Of a DNA stretch of 64,000 nucleotides, positions 11,775 to 23,159 are shown piece after piece; position 1 is the stretch's first letter; every line of letters starts with the position of its first letter. Origin of the DNA: Mikania micrantha (lineage: Eukaryota > Streptophyta > Magnoliopsida > Asterales > Asteraceae); the NCBI GenBank assembly GCA_009363875.1, contig CM018690.1, positions 5,816,788 through 5,880,787 on the forward strand, written 5' to 3'. Under the pieces are notes generated by a model, which worked only from the letters and a program-made list of their open reading frames with translations, was not told the origin of the DNA and made no database searches. The position numbers and the translations under genes were made by a program.

Positions 11775-12505
11775 CTACGTCATCCACCGCATCATCTCCT
11801 CCAAGCGACCAACGCGTCCAGAAAGGTCGCGTACGCTTCCAATAAGGTCGCGTAAGATCGTCGCGTCAGCCGGATGCAGTCGTGGCTGACGAACAACGAC
11901 ATGATGTGGCGGTGGCGGTGGCTGGTCTGCTGGATCCTGGTCTGCTGGGGACTCCTCGACATGCGGCTGGGCCCCCGGCTGCTGCTGTGGAGCAGGGACT
12001 GGCGGCACCCACTGTGTGTGCCGATCCAGCGACCATCGCAGACCCACGCGGGGGAACTCGGCCGCTATACCCATTAGCATGACCGTGTTACGCCCCAGCA
12101 GTGTCGAGGCGTAAGTCACGGTCATGCTATCTCTAATATCGGCCGAAAAACGACCGATACGTCGAGCTATACGTGTGATAAAAGCGCCACACGTAATAGC
12201 TCCAGTAGCCTTACGGCTAACAAAGCTAGCAAAATAATCAGCTAGCAACCATGCAAGGTTGCAGCTGCGCCCACTGATAAGGCAATAAAGGAAGAATAGA
12301 TCCTTCTTTGTGACCCACTCCTGACTCAATCGGCGACCGGTGATGGTGCAGGCGATGCACCGATGTAGGTATCGGTGCAGCGGATCACGAATGCTACTGG
12401 CACGAGCCTTGTTAACGAAAGGCTCGTCACCAATCACCGACCACCAGTCTACGAGGACGGCCTCGTCCTCCTCTAATGCGGCATCTATGAATAGAGGTGT
12501 AGTAA
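11775..12505 (-). pseudogene. Retrotransposon ORF1-type protein, C-terminal part
   Basis: The C-terminal two thirds of a protein resembling the ATHILA / 'Arabidopsis retrotransposon Orf1' family. Recognisable stretches are SSIRDPLHRYLHRCIACTI and the following KKDLFFLYCLISGRSCNLAW and CGAFITRIARRIGRF segments, all typical of that family. Then come a proline/glutamine-rich segment and a short C-terminal coiled-coil-like helix (DLIGSVRDLSGRVGRLEEM). The gene runs on the minus strand and is interrupted at 12505 by solo LTR E1. The first half is at 15132-15579. The apparent start at 12545 comes from LTR sequence and is not real. The molecular function of this family is unknown to me. Confidence 0.75.
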
Positions 12506-13365
12506 TGTGACAATCGTCAACTATCAGGTTTGACTCATTTAACATCGTTAGTATATTTAACGTTGACTATGACTATACTATTAGAAAACTAAATTCTATT
12601 TCTTTTAATATGCATAGTTTTGCATTTATTCTACTTTGTGATAAACAATCCCGAAACGAAAAATCGTGATAGCACGGTTAACGAATTTAACCAATATGTT
12701 TGTTTTAGCTTAAAAACGATAAATCAAAAGTGATGAACTCGAAATAACGAAGAAAAACTGTTAATTATAATTTCAACCGGCAAATTAATCTGTGTTTTAC
12801 CCGAATAAAGTTAACACAATGAACCAAATATCATCTAAGATATTTATTATTAATCAAAAGTTAATTATTTTAGTGAGTTTTAATATCTTAATAATTTACG
12901 ATTAAAATTCGTAAATAAAATAATAAACCGGTACAAAACTTAACCACCGTAGGATTCAGATTATACCAGTTTTAACCTACCATAACCCAACATTTACTTA
13001 GTTTTGCCATGTGGTGGACACATGTCTATCTATGGGCATATAAGATCCATGCAAAATCTTGAAAAATTCTATAAAATCCACACATATCAACTTGTCTACC
13101 ACTTCAACACACTTCCAATCTCTTTCTATCCCTCTCATACGTCCACCCCTCTCTCTCTACCCATTTCCATCATTTTTGAAAATTCAAGCTTCCATCCTTC
13201 AACTTCTATCAAGTTTTGGTGTTCTTAGAAGAGACTTTGTCAAGAACACACACTTTGCTTCTTAAACTAAGGTAAAATACATACATGTTTGTGGGTTTTT
13301 TTTCATTAAAGTTGTTCATATAAGATTTTGGATTTTAAAACAAATGGGTTTTTGTATAAACATGA

Positions 13366-13590
13366 TAACGTGTGTGTGTGTGTTATGATCCATACATATA
13401 TACATATGTGTGTGTTGCGATACATGTATATATGTGTGTGTGGTTTTGATGGATGATGATCTTGGATTGCATGCATGCATGTATATATGTATGTATATTA
13501 AAATGAAACCTTTTTGATAAATAAAATTATGTATGCATGTGTGTATAAGTGTGTGTATAATATATAATATATATATATATATAATCAATC
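13366..13590. repeat. GT/AT-rich microsatellites within LTR E1
   Basis: Runs of GTGTGTGT, ATACATATATAC, GCATGCATGCATG and ATATATATAT in a block of about 220 bases. Confidence 0.85.
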
Positions 13591-14372
13591 AATTATGTAT
13601 AAGTGGGATCATAATAAAAGAATAATAATATGGATCTAAGTTTGGAATAATCTAAAAACCCAAGCCGAGGCCAAGGAATGATTACACATTCTTAGTCCCA
13701 TTACATGGACGTTTGGTGATTTAAAGTTTGGAGAGACTTTTATTAAAAACAAACACACATTCTGGAATTCTGGCAGAATGTTATCACGACTTTAACAACT
13801 CATAAAATGGTCATAAAAACTTCAAAGTGAACAAACTCAAGTTCTATAATTTAGTTCATCGAGTTAGCTTTCCAAAGACTACTTAAACACCTTCTAACTC
13901 GACCAAATGATGCCCCAAACAGCCTTCACAAGATTAGTGCGTGGATTTGTACCCCCTGACTTGTGCTGCTGTTTAGACCTATTTATGAGCCGAATCGTTA
14001 AAACTTTTCTAAACGAAATTTGTTCGTAATACCTTAAAATAGTTGACTGGAGAGTTTCATAATTTTATTCCAATGATTACTATTTTAAAACTACATTCTA
14101 ACAAACTGGACATAATCTGTCCAAGAGTAAGAATTTGAAACTTAAACATTTTTAACATATGATTTAATTATTTAATGCATGTATATGAATGATGTATGTC
14201 TATCATACACATACATGAATGATGTGATATACATATATTTATAAACATATATGTGTTTAAATAATTAAGAAATATCGAAGTTGTTAAACAAAAGTTGTAA
14301 AATCTTCTAAAAACAAAATACGGTACTAGTTCAGGCAACATCCAGATATCTATTTCTAGCTCAGTTCGCAAT

Positions 14373-14885
14373 GTGAGTTTATAGCCCCCTTTCTATATAT
14401 TTTTTTTGTTTTTAAACTTCGAGGTGAAAAGCATGCAACGAATTACAACTCCAATTATTCAGCACCATTTTCAATTGTTAGTTTATTTATATATTTGCAT
14501 TATGATAAATTGATATTACATGTAGCAAGTAAACAACTCCAAAAGTCCCCCACAATCACCACCATTAATTAGTGTAGCTAAGCCGACAGTACGTTGATAG
14601 ATCTATTGGTTTGACAAACCCATTCGGTTACCCGGGTATGGGGCCGGATGTTCAGTACGCGCAATAAACAACTCCAATAACATTTGGTTTGGTCTTTGTG
14701 AACCAAACTCATGGGGCATTGAAACAGTCACAAGGTTTGGTTGGTGAACTCATGTAATGTAATTTATTTTGCTTATATATATCTTAAACATACATTTGAA
14801 TGCACACTTGTTACACTAATTGTTATGTGTCAAAACCTATGAACTCACCAACTTTCTAGTTGACATTATTTAGCATGCTTTTCAG
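14373..14885 (+). promoter_or_regulatory. Intron-like module in LTR E1
   Basis: Donor AAT/GTGAGTTTATAGCCCCC at 14373; acceptor GCTTTTCAG/G at 14885; 513 bases. The donor GTGAGTTTATAG pairs with CTATGAACTCAC at 14837-14848 over 12 bases, one a G-U pair. Confidence 0.6.
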
Positions 14886-15131
14886 GTAATGAGAATTAAG
14901 GACATATGAAAGAGGCAGGCACGATCTAGGTTCCCGAGGATGATACCTAGATAGTTAGACGATAATAAAATGTAGTTTGTTATTTCATCTTCGAATGTAA
15001 TACGATGGCTAATATTAGTATGAATGCATTTAGTAATTTTCTCATCTCCATGTGCAATGAACAATTTCGTCACCCCTCAAGTTATTCCGCCCAGGGGCCC
15101 AACAGCCTCTGGTTGGGGGTGTGACAAGTAA

Positions 15132-15579
15132 CCTCATCCCGGGTATAAAACCCCGTAGCAATCCCCCACTGAGTGAGGGACATCTGAACATCCTGTCCAC
15201 ATAAAGTGAACGAGATAGCAGGCAGCTGATCAAGAGCCTCCATGCCACCTGCCTGCGGTGGATGGAACTCGAATGTGGACAGGAACTCGAGAACGATCTC
15301 TCGATACGCCGGGAGGCCGCCCATCTCCAGCATGCGTCGCCACGGACCCGACGCTCCGATAATCGCTGTGGCGCGCTCAGTCGCGCCAAGCGTGGCTAAA
15401 ATACTCCAATCTATCGTCCGCGGCTCGACGATCTCCATCCCAATGAAGCGTTTGAGGCGCGTGTGCGCCTCAGTGCCCGGCGGGAACTGCAGCAACATGT
15501 GGGGATCCAGTATCATATCCGGGTCCTCCTCAGATGAACTAGAACTCGACGGCTCACGACGTCGTCTACGCGGAGGCAT
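15132..15579 (-). pseudogene. Retrotransposon ORF1-type protein, N-terminal part
   Basis: The N-terminal third of the ORF1-type gene. The ATG at 15579 starts MPPRRRRREPSSSSSSEEDP, an arginine then serine/acid-rich N-terminus typical of these proteins. It is followed by VLEFLSTFEFHPP, ISFTLCGQDVQMSLTQWGIA and GFYTRDEVT, the conserved first domain. The frame is open to the LTR E1 junction (15131), beyond which the residues read are LTR sequence. I chose the ATG because the upstream in-frame TTG (15588) is not needed. Together with 11775-12505 it would give a protein of about 390 residues, with no other break visible. It is therefore intact apart from the insertion. It lies 1.2 kb downstream of the MULE gene, on the same strand. 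Confidence 0.75.
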
Positions 15580-15595
15580 AATCTGCAAAGTCAGA

Positions 15596-15890
<295 letters not shown>

Positions 15891-15920
15891 ACAAATTTTT
15901 CAAAAAAAAAAAATTAAGAA

Positions 15921-16387
15921 CTATACGACCCGTAAAGCCCTTAACGAGCCGTATAGTGCTTCGAGAAACAAGGCGCTGGTTAGGCTGTTCATCTTCTCCG
16001 TTAGAACTTTACGACCGTAAAGCCCTTAACGGGCCGTATAGTTCTAGATTTTTTGAAAAAAATAAATCTGAAGCAACAAAACCCAATCCTACATCTAAAT
16101 CACCAACTATTACTACTAAAACCTAAACAACTTCGTTACTATGAACGATTTTCTAGAAAAAAAACTTCAAAAAGTTTAAAAACTTACGAATACGAGTTAT
16201 GGTGGCTCCAAATCCGTCCTTCAAGCGTGTACCCGAGTGTGGAGTGCGTAGAGAGAACCAAAATCGTCGAGAGGTTGGAGAAAACCGGTTTACGAGTTGT
16301 GTGTGTGTGAGATACGAGTTGTGAGCGACGGTGTGTATATATAGTTAAACTCTATACGACTCGTAAAGCACAATACGAGTCGTATAG
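15921..16387. repeat. Three long GC palindromes upstream of ORF1
   Basis: Imperfect palindromes at 15921-15956 (CTATACGACCCGTAAAG ... CCGTATAG), 16003-16046 (AGAACTTTACGACCGTAAAG ... CGTATAGTTCT) and 16352-16387 (CTATACGACTCG ... CGAGTCGTATAG). They share the core TACGACCCGTAAAG with two palindromes upstream of the MULE gene (19721-19753 and 19821-19856). Confidence 0.85.
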
Positions 16388-16406
16388 TTTTTGGAAAAAA
16401 AATAAA

Positions 16407-16415
16407 ATTCAATTT

Positions 16416-16451
<36 letters not shown>

Positions 16452-16633
16452 GTTGTTATTATTTATTATTATTGTTATTATTATTATTATTATTATTATC
16501 AGTATTATTCTTATTATTATTATTATTTATTAGTATTATTATTATTATTATTGTTATTATTTATTATTATTATTATTATTAGTATTATTTATTATTATTA
16601 TTTATTATTATTATTTATTATTATTATTAGTAT
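16407..16633. repeat. (ATT)n microsatellite, inverted relative to 15596-15890
   Basis: About 225 bases of ATT repeats with AGT interruptions. It is the reverse complement of the AAT block 500 bases away, so the two could form a long hairpin around the GC palindromes. Confidence 0.95.
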
Positions 16634-16781
16634 AAAGAACAACAAAATGATTAAATACATATATTTGTGTAAATGTGTTTGTAATTGCGAGTTACAATCC
16701 GTACTTGTCTAAATCTACAAAACCCGGGGGTTGTCGACGGCTTTCCAACCAATTGGTATACGCATCAAGGCGCTGCTTATA

Positions 16782-19572
16782 CTACATTTCCCAGGCTGCG
16801 GCGTCTTGACTTTTGAATCTTGACCAATACCAAGTTGGTGTCGGCATTGGATAATCTCCAGTAAGTTCAACCATCACAAAGTGGTTGTCGTTAACAAATA
16901 CGAATGACACAACATGATGTGGTAGGAGAAATTCAGGCGACGTCCATAACGGGAAAACTGTTACAGAAGCGCCTAAGCTTATAAAAACCACAATCACACC
17001 AAACGCATTAGCAATCAAAACTCTGGTCTCCGGCATTTGCATCCAATAACGCCTTGGAGCAAATTCAGGTTTTGACCATTTCAAGGATTCTTGAATTTCG
17101 TCAAAAAACCAAGGAGGACGTTAAAGTAGACGTTTGCATTTTGGATACTCTCAGTCAGGAGTGCATGACGAATAGTTAACCATTCTGTTTCGGGAAATCC
17201 TAAAGCAACAGCCAAAGATCGAAAGCCACAGTTTCCGTCTGGAATAACGTCTTGTATTCTTGATATGTATGGGTGGAAGATGTCAGGAATGTGATCCTTA
17301 AACCGGTTAAAATTGTAAAGTTTGTTATCAGTTAAATGTACCGGGATGTCAAATGATGGTTGCGATAACCCAACAGTTGGTTGCGAAAACCCGCCTTGTG
17401 GTTGAGAAAACCCGGAAAAATCGTGCATTCTTGTCGTTGAAGAATACGAATTAGCACGCTGCAATTGACTATCGTGAGTGACCGTTGAATCATCCTGCTT
17501 GTTTTTCTTTGGCTTTGTGAATGAACTATGTCGGGCAGGCTCTTGTTTTTTTTGTTGTGTCTTTAAACTTGGTCGCCCACGAGTGTTAGTTTGCACGACG
17601 GGTTCTTTTTTCATTGATTTAAATGGGAAAACCGCACTAAAAACCTTTGACATCATACTCTTTTTCACTGGATTTGGTTGAAGCTTTATATGTTGTATGA
17701 CCCGATCCATTTGCGCATCAATATCAACACCTTCGTCCTCGTTAACAAACGATGGGTTTAAATCAAGCTTACGCCAAAACAAGTCTATCTCATCCAGTGT
17801 AACTTTAGCATCTGTTTTAAAAGAATAAAAATAATAATTATGATTATACATAAATAATATGTAAATCTATAATTAAATTTAATGAATTCATACTATTCAA
17901 TAGACGACAAGCACATGGCAATCCACAGCTCGTGAAGAGATGGCAACCGCAAGATGAATTTGATGCTATCAACATCTGAATTTTTGCCTTTTCACCAACC
18001 AACAGATCTAAAGCTACATGAGATACATTCCTTTTTAACAATTCAAATTGATCATCGTTGTGATGTGCCATACGAAATATTTTGCTTCTTTCAAAGCTTT
18101 CATTTATAGCTTCTGCTTGCGATTTCACAATTTGAATGACATGCCCAACAATGCTGTCTAACGTATTGTTGGTTGCATGGAGACTTTTCTTTAATAGAGA
18201 ATGTTGACTTTCAACTCTGTTGGTAGTTCGTTGACCAAAATTCCGGTTTTTATCTATCCACGCAGACACAAACATTTCCTTGTACCTTTGCAACCATGTT
18301 ACTTGCAAATATCCGATAACCCCTAAAAAATAAACACATATTAATACGTTTCATACTACTCAAAAACAATTAAAAATGAGAAATAAAACATTACTCTGAT
18401 GAGATGTCCATAACCATTCATGTAGTCGGCTGTAATTATACTCGTAGATATCGGGAGTTGCAGAGTCTATCACAACCGACCACATATATCCAAACTTTTG
18501 CCAGTCTGATTACGAAAAACTAGGCCTGCAGTGTTTGGATATGTTTTCAAAAATGTGCCACCTGCATAGTAATTAGGCAGTACTAGGAAATATTCTTCTG
18601 CATGCGTTTACAAGAGCCAATTCTCTATCGGTTACAATAACGCGTGGTTCCATACACTGTTGAAGTGTATCTTTTAGGTTTTGTAACACCCAGACAAAAT
18701 TCTCTTCACGTTCCTTACTTATAAACGCATGTGCAACACTAAACGTCTTGTGTGTTGATGTGACACCAACTATTTGAACAAATGGCATGTTGTATTTGTT
18801 CGTTTTATAAGTTGTGTCAATTAACAAGACATGAGGAAATGCGCGCCAAATATTATAAGATGTCTGGTGGATAAAAAAAATTTGTTCCACGACATCTGTC
18901 GACGCATCGTCTTGTGTTTGGTAAATAAAATTATTTCTTTGCAATGTGCTAAAAAGGACTTGAATTGGAGTTTCCCCCCGTGTTTTGTCCAACACGTAAC
19001 TTCCGTCGCGCATTGTAAATATTTCTAAGGTTGGAAACATTATCGGGGTTTTGGTCCTTTACAGCTGCAAGTATATCACGGGGCAACATGTTTTGGTTTG
19101 ACAGTTGCTCAACTAGACGGATTTCATTTTCATTTAATCTCATCGCATATGGATGACCGCCTAGTTGTTCAGCCCCTAGGTGGTTGTGTTCATTATTGAC
19201 CACACGCAACTTCCAACCACCACAACTTCTCTCGTATCTACCAATTAGCTCAAATTCACACCCAGTCTTCTTCGAACCAGTACGTCTAGCTTTTGCTTCA
19301 CCCTAATACACGCCACCGCGATCGCATTTAAGCCACACCTTTATAACTACACCGGTTGCATTAGTTTTGCTTCGTCGTCTAACTAGCACATAACCATTTT
19401 CACGCCCTCTACCAATCGCCCAAGCAACCAGTTCATCAACACCGGCAAACACCTGAAAAGAACAAATGTATAAGATTTTATAAACTAACCGTTAAACGAA
19501 TAAGTTTATTACCTGATCAGTTTCATAGACACACATATATTCATCACCGAAATTGTTGCCTCCCATCGACAT
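16782..19572 (-). pseudogene. Mutator-like (MULE) transposase with C-terminal OTU protease domain
   Basis: A cut-and-paste DNA transposase of the MULE/FAR1 type, minus strand. Exon 1 starts at ATG 19572 and ends CAG/GT at 19513; a 60-base intron (19453-19512) follows. Next is a FAR1-type DNA-binding region (NNEHNHLG near 19180-19200), then the DDE core: LLIDTTYKTNKYNMPF with the first aspartate (about 18790-18830), VTDRELALVNAC with the second (about 18605-18640), and TTNRVESQHSLLKK with the glutamate (about 18190-18230). A SWIM zinc finger CGCHLFTSCGLPCAC (about 17895-17945) follows. The C-terminus is an OTU cysteine-protease domain: DGNCGFRSLA (about 17210-17240) carries the catalytic cysteine and NDNHFVMVEL (about 16866-16898) the histidine. 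Damage: an in-frame stop in the FAR1 region near 19302, breaks in 18394-18580, and a frameshift near 17110. An intron may lie at about 18318-18390. It is probably inactive. Confidence 0.85.
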
Positions 19573-19720
19573 TGTTAAACCTTTACGATTTTGAAATTGT
19601 TAAACCTTTGCGTATTCCATTAAAATGTATTCCATCAAGATATATATCAATCGAGAGATTTTACGCACACATCTATTAAGTCAATTCAAATAATTTGGGT
19701 AGTTCAAATTATTGGTGTCC

Positions 19721-19856
19721 AATACGACCCGTATAGATCTTTAAGGGCCGTATGTACTGCGTGTCAGCCGGCGTCAGCCCTATGATTTGACGTGTCAGCT
19801 TTTGTCAGAATATTCTTTTTCAATACGACCCGTAAAGGGCTTTACGGGCCGTATTG
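19721..19856. repeat. Two GC palindromes upstream of the MULE gene
   Basis: 19821-19856 has 17-base arms (CAATACGACCCGTAAAG and CTTTACGGGCCGTATTG) with one mismatch and a 2-base centre. 19721-19753 is a shorter version. They sit 150-285 bases upstream of the MULE start codon. Confidence 0.85.
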
Positions 19857-19924
19857 CGGGTGTCCGTTGATCCAGTCGGGTGTCTCCCTAACAGCCCCCT
19901 TTTAATCCCCTTAAATTTTGGTTT

Positions 19925-20640
19925 TCCAATTTCTCTCTCCTTTTTAATTTTAATATTTATTATTTAATTAAGAACATGAATTAAGGATAGTGAATTATAA
20001 TATGTATAATAATTAATATATTATTTATTAATTGTATTTAAAATGAAATTGAATATGAAGCTATTAAATAAAGTTATGTTTTTATTTAACAACTTCCATT
20101 TAATTCTTTAAGTATCATCAAATTCAAATTATACTTCTTAGAATATTTAAAAATAAAACATTAATTATACTAATTGTTTTTATGAGTGACTTTAAACTTT
20201 TTTTTTAAACATTGAATATGATTGGATGATTTGAATAATAAAAATACACTATACTGAAATAATAAAAAGTAATTTAAAAAATCCAAGGTAAATGTATTAT
20301 TAAAAATTCAAAGTCAAGTTAATTTTAGTGTGTTAAAGAAGAATAAGTATTCGTTAATTAAATTATATAAAAATGATAACACATAGTTGAAAAAATAGTT
20401 TAAAAATTAAAACATAATATATAATTTATGCATCAAATTTTTTAAACATATTTTGCATACTTTTTGTATTAACAACTTATATTATATTTTATTTAACTCA
20501 TGTAAAACATGAGTTTAGTTAAACCATGCAATTTGCACACTTTTTTTACTTACATAACTTTTTGTTAACACATTTGTATATATTGTATTTTATTTTTTCA
20601 ACATGTATAATTCACGAGATTTTAACCTAGTATATATACA
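19925..20640. mobile_element. AT-rich Helitron-like non-autonomous element
   Basis: An AT-rich body with TTTCTCTCTCC at one end and CACGAGATTTTAACCTAGTATAT at the other, like 22760-23022. The hairpin followed by CTAGT near the end fits a Helitron 3' end. No coding capacity. Boundaries are approximate. Confidence 0.4.
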
Positions 20641-20817
20641 TATATAATAAGTAAAAATAAATTGTGTCTTAACATATAAAATTAACTATCTTTTATGTTG
20701 AATTTGTATTTTATGTACTAGATTATAAAAAATATCTAGTACATTAAAGAAATTTTGAATATACAATAGTTACTTTTTTTGTTTTCAGGAAAAAAATTGT
20801 TTTAAAAAAACTTAACC

Positions 20818-20911
<94 letters not shown>
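20818..20911. repeat. (AT)n with regular ATACAT interruptions
   Basis: About 95 bases of TATATA broken by ATACAT. It is directly followed by the foldback element at 20912, which may have inserted into it. Confidence 0.95.
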
Positions 20912-20913
<2 letters not shown>

Positions 20914-21271
20914 GGGGAAGGTTTTTTACATAACCCACTCTTAAAGCGATAACTCTTAATAACCCGTCAAGATCAAGCCAAATTTTCGAATTTTTTTTAA
21001 CATCATTATAAACACATTTAGAACACTTTCTTATTTTATGAGTTTGCGTAAATTCATCACCGTCTGAGAGTTAACGTCGTTGTAAGTTTTTAAAATTTTG
21101 TAACTTACAGTGCTGTAAGAGTAAAATTTTAAAAACTTACAACGACGTTAACTCTCAAACGGTGATGAATTTACAATGATGTTAAAAAAAATTTCGAAAA
21201 TTTGGCTTGATGTTGACGGGTTATTAAGAGTTATCGCTTTAAGAGTGAGTTATGTAAAATTCCATGCCCTA
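20912..21271. mobile_element. Foldback MITE 1
   Basis: A 360-bp element that is almost entirely one inverted repeat. The ends are TAGGGGAAGGTTTTTTACAT and, inverted, TAGGGCATGGAATTTTACAT. The arms continue through ACTCTTAAAGCGATAACTC and AATAACCCGTCAA to the middle near 21105. It lies between two TATATA runs, so a TA-rich duplication is likely. No coding capacity. Confidence 0.85.
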
Positions 21272-21279
21272 TATATATA

Positions 21280-21877
21280 TATATGAAGCTCTTGGAAATA
21301 AGAGAGTATTGGAAGATTGATTGGAAGCAGGAAGTGTATGAGTTTAGTGTGCCATAGAGAGATTGAACAAATTCAAATTTTATTGATTGTTCTTCGAGAT
21401 ATCTACAAATGAAGGAAAGAATGCCTTAAATAGGCAAACAAAAGTATCAAATAATTTACAATCGACGATCTAGATTTAAATTACAAAAAGGACGATCAAG
21501 ATTAAAATTCTAAAAAGCAAAAGCTACTCTATAATTTTTGAAAAGAAAAAGTAAGATGATGTCTGTCTGTTGTCTGTCTTTTGTTTTTTCTGTGTAATCG
21601 TCATCCGTGACGTTTTCTTCTACAAATCTCTGTGTGTATCTGGTATGCTGTCTACTGAATGTGGCGATACTGGAGTATTATTATCTTCTTCATTTACAAT
21701 GTGTTCTAGTTCCAGCTCGTCTCCTTCTCCAACAAATGGTAGAAGCATTTTCCAGTTCTGATGTGCATAAATTTGTACATAATGTCCTCCTAATAAGATA
21801 TAATTTTGCCAACTAAAGCATTCTGGCAATTTATGAATTTGTTGATAGTTTTTATAAAATTCTGAAAATTCTGTCAT
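21280..21877 (-). other. Possible endogenous pararetrovirus leader and coding fragment
   Basis: On the minus strand an 85-codon open frame (21877-21620) is followed by near-duplicate GATCGTC segments, a TATA-like box (TTTGCCTATTTAAGGCATTC, about 21427-21446) and an AATAAA signal about 60-70 bases further on. A TATA box with AATAAA shortly after is the arrangement of a caulimovirid pregenomic-RNA promoter. I do not recognise the peptide. This could equally be an unrelated repeat with an AATAAA by chance. It is a broken remnant whatever its origin. Confidence 0.3.
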
Positions 21878-21882
21878 TTTTG

Positions 21883-22310
21883 TAGGATAAGGTTAATTTG
21901 AAAACCACTTTTGCATGAGAAAGTCATGAAAACAATGCAAAAACCATGTAAAATATGTATTTTTTTGAATTTTTTACAGGCTTATAACACTATTAGACAC
22001 ATTTTTATAAAAAAATCAAAAAAGTTCCAAGTAGATATTTTTATAAAAAGTATTTGTAAAAATGCGTAACAAAACGTAAAACAAATCTCGTCATATGTGA
22101 CACAACTTTACATATGTTTTACATGGGTTTATAAAATATTTTATTCAAAAATATCTGTTCGACGCTTTTTTGATATTCTTTATAAAAATCTGTCCAATAT
22201 TGTTATAAACCTGCAAAAAAATTTAAAAAAAGTACGTTTTTTTACATGATTTTTGTATTGTTTTCATGGTTTTCTCACTAAAATGGTTTTCATTTTATTA
22301 ATTTCCTATA
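21883..22310. mobile_element. Foldback MITE 2
   Basis: Inverted arms of about 85 bases or more. The left has TGAAAACCACTTTTGCATGAG and CATGAAAACAATGCAAAAACC; the right, inverted, has TGAAAACCATTTTAGTGAG and CATGAAAACAATACAAAAATC. Ends are TAGGATAAGG and TAGGAAATTA. About 430 bp, no coding capacity. Confidence 0.8.
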
Positions 22311-22316
22311 TATATA

Positions 22317-22700
22317 AGGTAAGTATTTGTTGTTAACCATGCCTTAGTTGCGAAAACCCAGTTAACTCCGACAAAATTAACCAAATCTTTGAGTTTTTTA
22401 TTCACAACATTTGTTATAAATGTATAAGAATATGTTGTTATATGTGTTTGTGCAAACTTTTCACCATTTGGGATTTAAAGTAATTGTAAATTTGCATTAT
22501 AAATATTTATTTTCTATTATAACCACTTACACTGACGTAAGTGGCCAAACGGTGATTAATTTGTACAAACTCATAAAATAATATAGTCTTGTACATGCAT
22601 AATATATATTATGAAAAAACAAAGATTAGGTTTGATCTTGTTGAAATTAATCGGGTTTTCGCAATTAAGGTGAGTTATTATAGGATCCCAATCTACCTTT
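22317..22700. mobile_element. Foldback MITE 3
   Basis: Ends AAGGTAAGTATTTG and, inverted, AAGGTAGATTGGG. Arms share AGTTGCGAAAACCCAGTTAA against AATTGCGAAAACCCGATTAA. It is like MITE 1 in layout, with a CTTAATTGCGAAAACCC motif in place of CTTAAAGCGATAACTC, so the two may be distant relatives. Confidence 0.75.
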
Positions 22701-22759
22701 TATAATAAATGAGTATTTTTAGGGGACACATGTTGCATTCTTGTGTAATCTGGAAAAAA

Positions 22760-23022
22760 AATTCCCGCCTCTCTCTCCTAATATATATTTATAAAATTTC
22801 TTTAATAATTAAATTATATAATTAAATATTAAAAAATATAAATCTTCTTATTCTAATATTTTACTATTTATTATAATTTATAAATTATAAAAATATTTCA
22901 AATCTACTTTATCTTAAAATATAATTTTATAATCACTAAAAATTTATTATTAATTTATATTAATAAATACATTTTTTTAATTATCTAACTCGTGTAATAC
23001 ACGGAGTTTTAGGCTAGTTATA
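22760..23022. mobile_element. Helitron-like non-autonomous element
   Basis: Starts near CCTCTCTCTCCTAATATAT and ends with the hairpin CTCGTGTAATACACGGAG, then TTTTAGG and CTAGT. A hairpin shortly before CTRR is the classical Helitron 3' end. AT-rich body, no protein. Microsatellites (ACAC/TATG/GTACGTAC) fill 23023-23150. Confidence 0.5.
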
Positions 23023-23159
23023 TATACACACACATATATTATATATGTATCCACACACGCACGCATGCACATGTACGTATGTACGTACGTATGTATCTAT
23101 ATACATAAATAATGCATATATGTGTATGTCTATGTGTATGTATATATGAATGTGAGACT

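Larger units (their letters stand above)
12506..15126 (+). mobile_element. Solo LTR, family E1 (TSD AGTAA)
   Basis: A 2,621-bp solo LTR on the plus strand, starting TGTGACAATCGTC and ending TTGGGGGTGTGACA. AGTAA is duplicated at 12501-12505 and 15127-15131. It splits the ORF1 gene and has no internal region. It shares the donor/acceptor layout with element E (30898-34615) but differs in most other sequence. GT/AT microsatellites occupy 13366-13590. Confidence 0.95.
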
